Shown here: one piece after another, positions 59,131-64,000 of the stretch
Numbering within the stretch: the first letter of the stretch is position 1
Layout: every line of letters begins with the position of its first letter
Source of the DNA: Calliopum simillimum
Lineage: Eukaryota > Arthropoda > Insecta > Diptera > Lauxaniidae
Reading direction: 5' to 3'
Length of the DNA: 64,000 nucleotides
NCBI GenBank assembly: GCA_951812925.1
Contig: OX638369.1
Coordinates: forward strand, 19,745,329-19,809,328
The notes under the pieces: generated by a model
Told to the model about the DNA's origin: nothing
Database searches by the model: none
Seen by the model: only the letters and a program-made list of their open reading frames with translations
Translations under genes and position numbers: made by a program

Positions 59131-59547
59131 AATGGCAAACTTTACTGAAGAGAAATGTCAAGAGAGCGGAAAAAAATATGGCGTCGTTTGTCCCCATCGC
59201 TCTACTATTGTAGCGTCCCTATTGAAAAACCCTTTATAAGATTTTCGAAAATAATCAGGTGACCATAAAAATTTATGTTGGATTTTTGAGAAGTTTATTT
59301 AAGTATCGTATGACTAAATTTTAAACTTTATTTTTTAAATAAATGGTTTAAGCAAAACTTGCAAAAATAAAAAAAGACGTGTGGCAACGCCGAAAGTATT
59401 GCACAATTAAAAAAAAAAATTTGACTGAGCGTTTCTGAAACAATAAATTTCAATTTAATCAATAAAAGTAAGAATTATATAAGATTTTTGAAATCAACCA
59501 GATGGCAACCCTAAAAATTTACGTTGGGTTTTTGAAAAGTTTATTTA

Positions 59548-60471
59548 TTGGGTGTTGGAATTAATTTTAAAGGTTTTTTTTCGGTTTTTGAACATTTATT
59601 TAGAAACAACGGTACAATGTATATTATTCAAAGTATTGTCCATCGTTAGCTACAACATTTTCCCATCTTTCTGGCAGCATATGGATTCCGCGCAGGAAGA
59701 ACGACTCGTCTTTTGAGGCAATCCACGAATCGACCCATTTTTTGGTATCCTCGTAAGAAGTGAAGCGCTGCTCAGCCAAGCCATGCGTCATCGATCTGAA
59801 TAGGTGGTAGTCGGAAGGGGCTACGTCTGGGCTATAAGGCGGGTGGGGTAGCACATCCCAATTCACCGCCTCCAACGTTTCCTTGACGGTTCTTGCAACA
59901 TGTGGCCGTGCGTTGTCATGTTGAAAAACCACTTTGTAGTGTCTTTTGGCATATTCCGGCCGTTTAACCTTTAATGCTCGGCTCAATTGCATCAATTGTT
60001 GTTGGTAGCGTTCCCCAGTGATGGTTTCGTTAGGTTTTAGCAGCTCATAGTACACGACACCCTTCTGATCCCACCAAATACACAGCATAAGCTTGGCGCC
60101 ATGAATATTCGGCTTGGCCGTCGATGTTGATGCATGGCCGGGTGGTCAACACGATTTTTTTCGCTTAGGATTATCGTAATGGATCCACTTTTCATCGCCA
60201 GCGTGCGTGCGTTGTGCTTCAACCGCTTTTTTCTTCAAATGGAAGCACAAAAGTAAACCTTCCCGCAAATTGCGTTTTGTTGGAACGAAAGTCGACATGT
60301 TCACAGAGAAAAAAATGTATGTTGTTTACACTTCAGTGCAATGACACATACTGAAAAATTAAGCTTAGACAATGTGCTTTGAAATGAATATAGTCACAGG
60401 TGTGCGCGATGCGATCTATTGATAGTTACACCATCTCTTAGAAAACCTTTAAAACTAATTCCAACACCCAA
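59548..60471 (-). mobile_element. mariner (D,D34D) deletion derivative
   Basis: Inverted ends TTGGGTGTTGGAATTA, flanked by TA at 59546-59547 and 60472-60473. It is 924 bp where full-length mariners are about 1.3 kb, because about 0.37 kb of the transposase N-terminal region is missing. It is inserted in family D. Confidence 0.87.
59624..60298 (-). pseudogene. mariner transposase, internally deleted
   Basis: From the ATG at 60298 the frame runs 224 codons with one in-frame TGA (60146-60148). The first 27 or so residues (M-S-T-F-V-P-T-K-R) join directly to A-G-D-E-K-W-I-H-Y, so the helix-turn-helix DNA-binding region is deleted in frame. All three catalytic Asp remain: residue 35 (G-D-E-K-W), 128 (Q-H-D-N-A-R-P-H) and 163 (P-S-D-Y-H-L-F). 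The spacings of 92 and 34 residues are the mariner signature. No DNA-binding domain, so no transposition is expected even if the stop were read through. Confidence 0.88.
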
Positions 60472-61050
60472 TAAGTGTTTTAGGACTAAATTTTAATATT
60501 TATATCTTGAATAAATTGTTCAAGCACAACTGACAAATAAAAACCATGTGGAGGATTATTATGCGAAGAATGACTAAACGGAGAATGACGAAATGTTGCA
60601 AAAACAGTAATATGACAATGAAAACTGCAATTATTTTTAAAAAATTTTAAACTGCTGAATAGCCACTCTAATTGCTTATTGATTTAATTGTATAAAGATA
60701 AGAAATATGTTTTGATAACATAATAAAAAACTTATGCGGAGAATGACACATACTTGCGTTATTTACAAAATTTTTTGACTTTCAAAAAAAAAAAAAACCC
60801 ACTAACACTCATCATCGTAAAACCAAAACTGACTGAGCAGAAAATACACTGAATCTCCTCTTTCTCTTCATTTTCAGTTCTCTATTTACTTCAAATTTAA
60901 AAACTATGCAAATAGAATAAGAAAAACTGAGCAAATATAAGTCTTCAAAGAGGAATCAACTTTTATGTATGTCATTTCGATATAAAAAAATAAAAAATTC
61001 GAAAAGTTAATACAGAAAAACAAGAATTGAAATATAAATGCAAACAATGT

Positions 61051-61844
61051 TGTTGTAATATATATTCTCCGTAGTGGTGGCTGCGGCGTTCTTCTGCTGC
61101 ACTTTACCAATTTAGTAGAAACGTATCAGCACTTTAAACTTCTGCTGCTGCACTATTCCAATTTTAGTAAGAAAACACTTCAACTTAGACTTCTTGGTAA
61201 ATTATTATGTTTTATTTCCACACACTTGAAAAAATTATACTACACTCGTTCTTCATTTGCTTACGCTATTTATTAATTATCATCGGAAAGTTAGAAAGAG
61301 CTTTTAGTTGCATGAACCGAGCTTTTCTCCTCGTTTCATACCTGAGCTCGTTCTAACTTCCGGGGGAGAGTTCACGCTGTGAGCTTGCAAAGCTAAACAC
61401 CAATCGGTTCGATCATGTACGCGACTTCCGATTCCCAAGCTTTTGCCAGACACATTCCGTTCAGGTGTCCATAGCAAAGCATGTTGTTTGTGTATTTAGT
61501 ATTCTAAGTTGCTTTAACTAAAATTGAAATCACACGATTTATCACGTACGCGATTCCCGATTCCCATGCTTTTGCCAGACACATTCCATTCAGGTGTCCA
61601 TAGCAAAAGCATGGTGTTTGTGTATTTAGTGTTCTAATTTGTTTTGACTGAAATTTAAATCCCACGATTGACGACGTTGGATACATTTCATTTTGGTATT
61701 CCACGGTTTGGCTTTAGCTGAAACTCGATCAATCGATGTGCAATCAAAAGAATGTTCTGTATTTACTTAGGGTGTATTAATAAAAATATTTAGTGGTTCT
61801 TTTATGACTGATTTATGCTTTAGGTGCTTAGCAAACTCACAACA
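61051..61844 (+). mobile_element. Probable solo LTR, 794 bp
   Basis: The segment interrupts family D copy 2 relative to copy 1. It starts TGTTGTAATATATATTC and ends AACTCACAACA, the TG...CA ends of an LTR, with ATGT on both sides (61047-61050 and 61845-61848). It carries an internal tandem duplication (TTTTGCCAGACACATTCC near 61441 and 61570). AATAAAAA near 61780 could be a polyadenylation signal. No internal retroelement genes are present, so recombination between LTRs is inferred. The family is not identified. Confidence 0.6.
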
Positions 61845-62139
61845 ATGTCATGTGAGGTTTTTTTTTAGAAAATAACGTAATATGCGAATCGGGCAAATTA
61901 ATTGCACTAAAAAGCTGTTAGGAACAACAGGGAGAATGACTTTTTAACACTTTATGTTATAATTTCATAGTAAAATATTGAGAAATCCTTTTTTTTTTTG
62001 CTTTTCGTTTTGTTAAGTATCTGAATTAAATAATCGAAATATCAAATTTTAAACTTAAACATGGTTTTGAGCCCCAGGACATTAAATGGTGCATTTTTTG
62101 AAGGATCAACCATGTATTGTTAGAGTTAAAAAATACTGA

Positions 62140-63170
62140 AAAAGTCACATAAATAATAATGACAACATTTCAAAATAGGTATTGAGAAAACGATGAATGT
62201 TGGAAAAGTCAAAAAGTATTTAAAATTTTGATTTTTTTAAAAAACATTGATAAAATAAAATAACGTTGCCAAAGTCAAAAGAGACTGATAAAGCCTAAAA
62301 TGTCGAAATGTTGCAATTGTTGGAAAAATTTAAAAATTTAGATAAAGCCACAAAACAGACAGAATTCAAAAATGTTTCCAACGTTGGAAAAAGTTGCCAA
62401 TGTTGGAAGGGTTGGAAAATTTTACAGAATGTTAATGAAGTCGAAATATTTTGATAAAATAAAAAATTTGTCAAAGTCGAAAAACGTTGCCAAAGTCAGA
62501 AAATGTTAATAAGTGTCGTCAAAAATGTTGGAAAAATCCAAAAAATTAAAGTCAAAATATGTAGTTAAAAATGTTGCCAAAGTCATAAATGTCGAAAATT
62601 ATAGTTAAAGTCAAAAAATATTGATAAATTAAAAAGTGTTCACAAATATGTACAAAGTCAAAAAATATTGATAAACTGAAAAATGTTGCCAAGGTCCAAA
62701 GATTTTGTAAATTACGTAGAATGCTGATAAAATCAAAAATGTTGCCAACTTTGAAAAATTTTGATGAATACAAAAAATGCTGCCAGAGTTGAAAAATATT
62801 GTCCAAATCGATAATGTTTCCAAAGTCAGAAAACTCGCAAAATGTAAATTAAATCGAAAAAAAAATATCGATAAGGGAAAAAAACATTGACAAGGTCAGG
62901 AAATATTGCCGAAGTCAATAACAAAGTTAAGGAAATACTGTTATAGATATGTTAATAACGTAAAAATGTCGCAAAGTCAAACAAAAATGTGGGGAAATGT
63001 TGATGCATATATACAAAAAAAAGAAAGTTAGAAATGCTGCAAAAGTTGAAAAATATTGAGAAGGTCGAAAAATATTGCTTATTTCAAAAAATGTTGATCA
63101 ATACCAAAAAAAAGTGGAAAAATCGGTAAAATATCTAAAGAACCGAAAAATTTTGACAAATTCGCATAAT
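62140..63170 (+). repeat. Degenerate minisatellite of AAAATGTTG / CCAAAGTC units
   Basis: About 1 kb of short imperfect units such as AAAAATGTTGCCAAAGTC, AAAAATATTGATAAA and GTCAAAAAATATTGATAAA. Unit length varies, roughly 18-30 bp. The minus-strand frames at 62552-62823 follow from the repeat. Confidence 0.7.
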
Positions 63171-64000
63171 GTTTTTTTTTAATTTGGAAACATGACTGTT
63201 CAATTTCTCGTTTATTTTACATCTTTGAGGTTAATAAACAAAAAATTCCTTTGATATAGTGGTAGGGGCCTTCTAAAACAGATAAGAATTAACTTTCAAT
63301 TTTACTAAAATTTTAATTTGTTTTCCTAAATTTTTTTTCACCCACATAATTTTCATCCAAAAAGGTGTAGAACTTTAACCCTACAATATTAGTAAAAAAA
63401 AAAAATGTTCTTCAAATTCACTTGTCAAGATCTAAGCTGTGACAAAAGCGACCTTATTATACCAGCAATAAATATACGAGTGACAACAACAGCAATGGTA
63501 ACCACATCAGAGATGGTAGCAACAGCAGCAGCAGCAACATAAAAACGAAAATCTAAGCCACATGTGGGAATGGAACAATGTTGTTGATGCTTTTGTTGAA
63601 GTTGATGATGACGTTAATATTCTTATTTCGGAAACAAGCTTGTGTGTGTGTGTGCTTTTATCATGGATAGAAGTCCTTTCGTATATGCTGCTCTACCCAA
63701 CAACAACCAGTCAGTCACTCAGCCAGCCAGTTGGCACAGTTTAAAGTACCAACCAACATTCTCGTACTTACGTACATATATTATCCTTATGATATGAGGC
63801 TTTTTTTTTCCTTTGCTCGTGTTCTTCTCGTCCTTTTGTAAATAAAGCTGGTTGTTATGGCAATGAGTTGATTCTGCTGGAATGAACCGACAAAGGAGTT
63901 GCTGCCGTTGTTACTGCTTTCATGTTGAATTCAGAAATTTATGGTTTCTGACAAATTAGATTATGAAGAAAAAAAAGCAAATTAGGCACATTTTTCATAT
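63171..64000. other. Intron, no supported gene
   Basis: Sequence with a CAACAG/CAGCAG patch at 63483-63540 and a short TG repeat near 63640. The 60-codon frame at 63562 is not recognised. The next CadN exon is not in the window. Confidence 0.5.

Larger units (their letters stand above)
56754..59234 (-). mobile_element. mariner element resembling the rosa (DD41D) type, split by a palindromic insertion
   Basis: Ends AAGGGCTTTTCAATAAGAGC and the mirror of AAGGGTTTTTCAATAGGGAC, with TA on both sides (56752-56753 and 59235-59236). Subtracting the insertion at 57321-58513 leaves 1288 bp, the normal length of a mariner. Transposase fragments lie on the minus strand on either side. The type is inferred from the motif style I recall for rosa-type mariners; the spacing cannot be measured because of damage. 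Confidence 0.8.
56390..62110 (+). repeat. Repeat family D, copy 2, interrupted by two mariners and a solo LTR
   Basis: Same block order as copy 1, with an extra internal repeat unit: TTGAATAAACTATAG near 56467, CGAATGGCAACCCTGAA near 56651, GACGTGTGGCAACGCCG near 59377, CAGATGGCAACCCTAAAA near 59499, ACCCACTAACACTCATC near 60796, AAAATAACGTAATATGCG near 61869 and TTTGAGCCCCAGGACATTA near 62065. Insertions: mariner 56754-59234, mariner 59548-60471, LTR 61051-61844. Confidence 0.65.

Noticed and set aside
1..64000. CRISPR arrays, bacterial operons, tRNA or rRNA genes
   Set aside because: The tandem repeats have no constant-repeat/unique-spacer structure, and no convincing tRNA cloverleaf or rRNA sequence is present; the window is eukaryotic intron.

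Overview
The window is AT-rich eukaryotic DNA from the inside of one very large gene. The only host coding sequence I can support is a set of five short plus-strand exons (30881-31024, 32537-32652, 40392-40556, 47269-47427, 50773-50910). Joined in order they encode a run of classical cadherin extracellular repeats that I recognise from memory as insect N-cadherin (CadN). Everything else is intron: more than 30 kb upstream of the first exon seen, introns of about 1.5, 7.7, 6.7 and 3.3 kb between exons, and more than 13 kb downstream. The repeat content (DINE-1/INE-1-like elements, mariners including one resembling the rosa type) suggests a higher fly (Brachycera). A tephritid fruit fly is plausible, but the species cannot be fixed from the sequence.

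The exons at 40392 and 47269 are paralogous cassettes. Both start with Tyr-Glu-Leu, both are phase 0 at each end, and both fit between the same neighbours, so they look like a mutually exclusive pair. The products would differ in one DxNDxPP linker and the first strand of the next cadherin repeat. Both have a GTC donor, which is rare. The intron between them holds a nested transposon rich in inverted repeats.

Layout. 1-3210: tandem repeat of about 122-144 bp and decayed scattered copies. 3246-9220: a DINE-1-like element carrying two TIR elements, one of which contains an RTE-like retrotransposon with an intact reverse transcriptase frame. 9222-15400: dispersed repeats, a second DINE-1-like copy, intron. 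15430-16800: degenerate minisatellite. 16800-30880: intron with MITEs, three copies of a repeat here called family A, and a possible LTR-like block near 20 kb. 30881-32652: first two exons around a minisatellite intron. 32653-40391: intron with a foldback element that carries a piggyBac-like MITE at its centre. 40392-50910: the alternative exon pair and the next exon, with a pogo-like remnant containing a hAT-like MITE, and two more family A copies. 50911-64000: intron dominated by two copies of a long repeat (family D), each broken by other elements: a DINE-1-like copy, a foldback, two mariners, a CACTA-like palindrome and a solo LTR.

Boundaries of several elements are supported by matching terminal inverted repeats and target-site duplications that I read directly. 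Family names are inference from termini, motifs and memory. No database search was possible.
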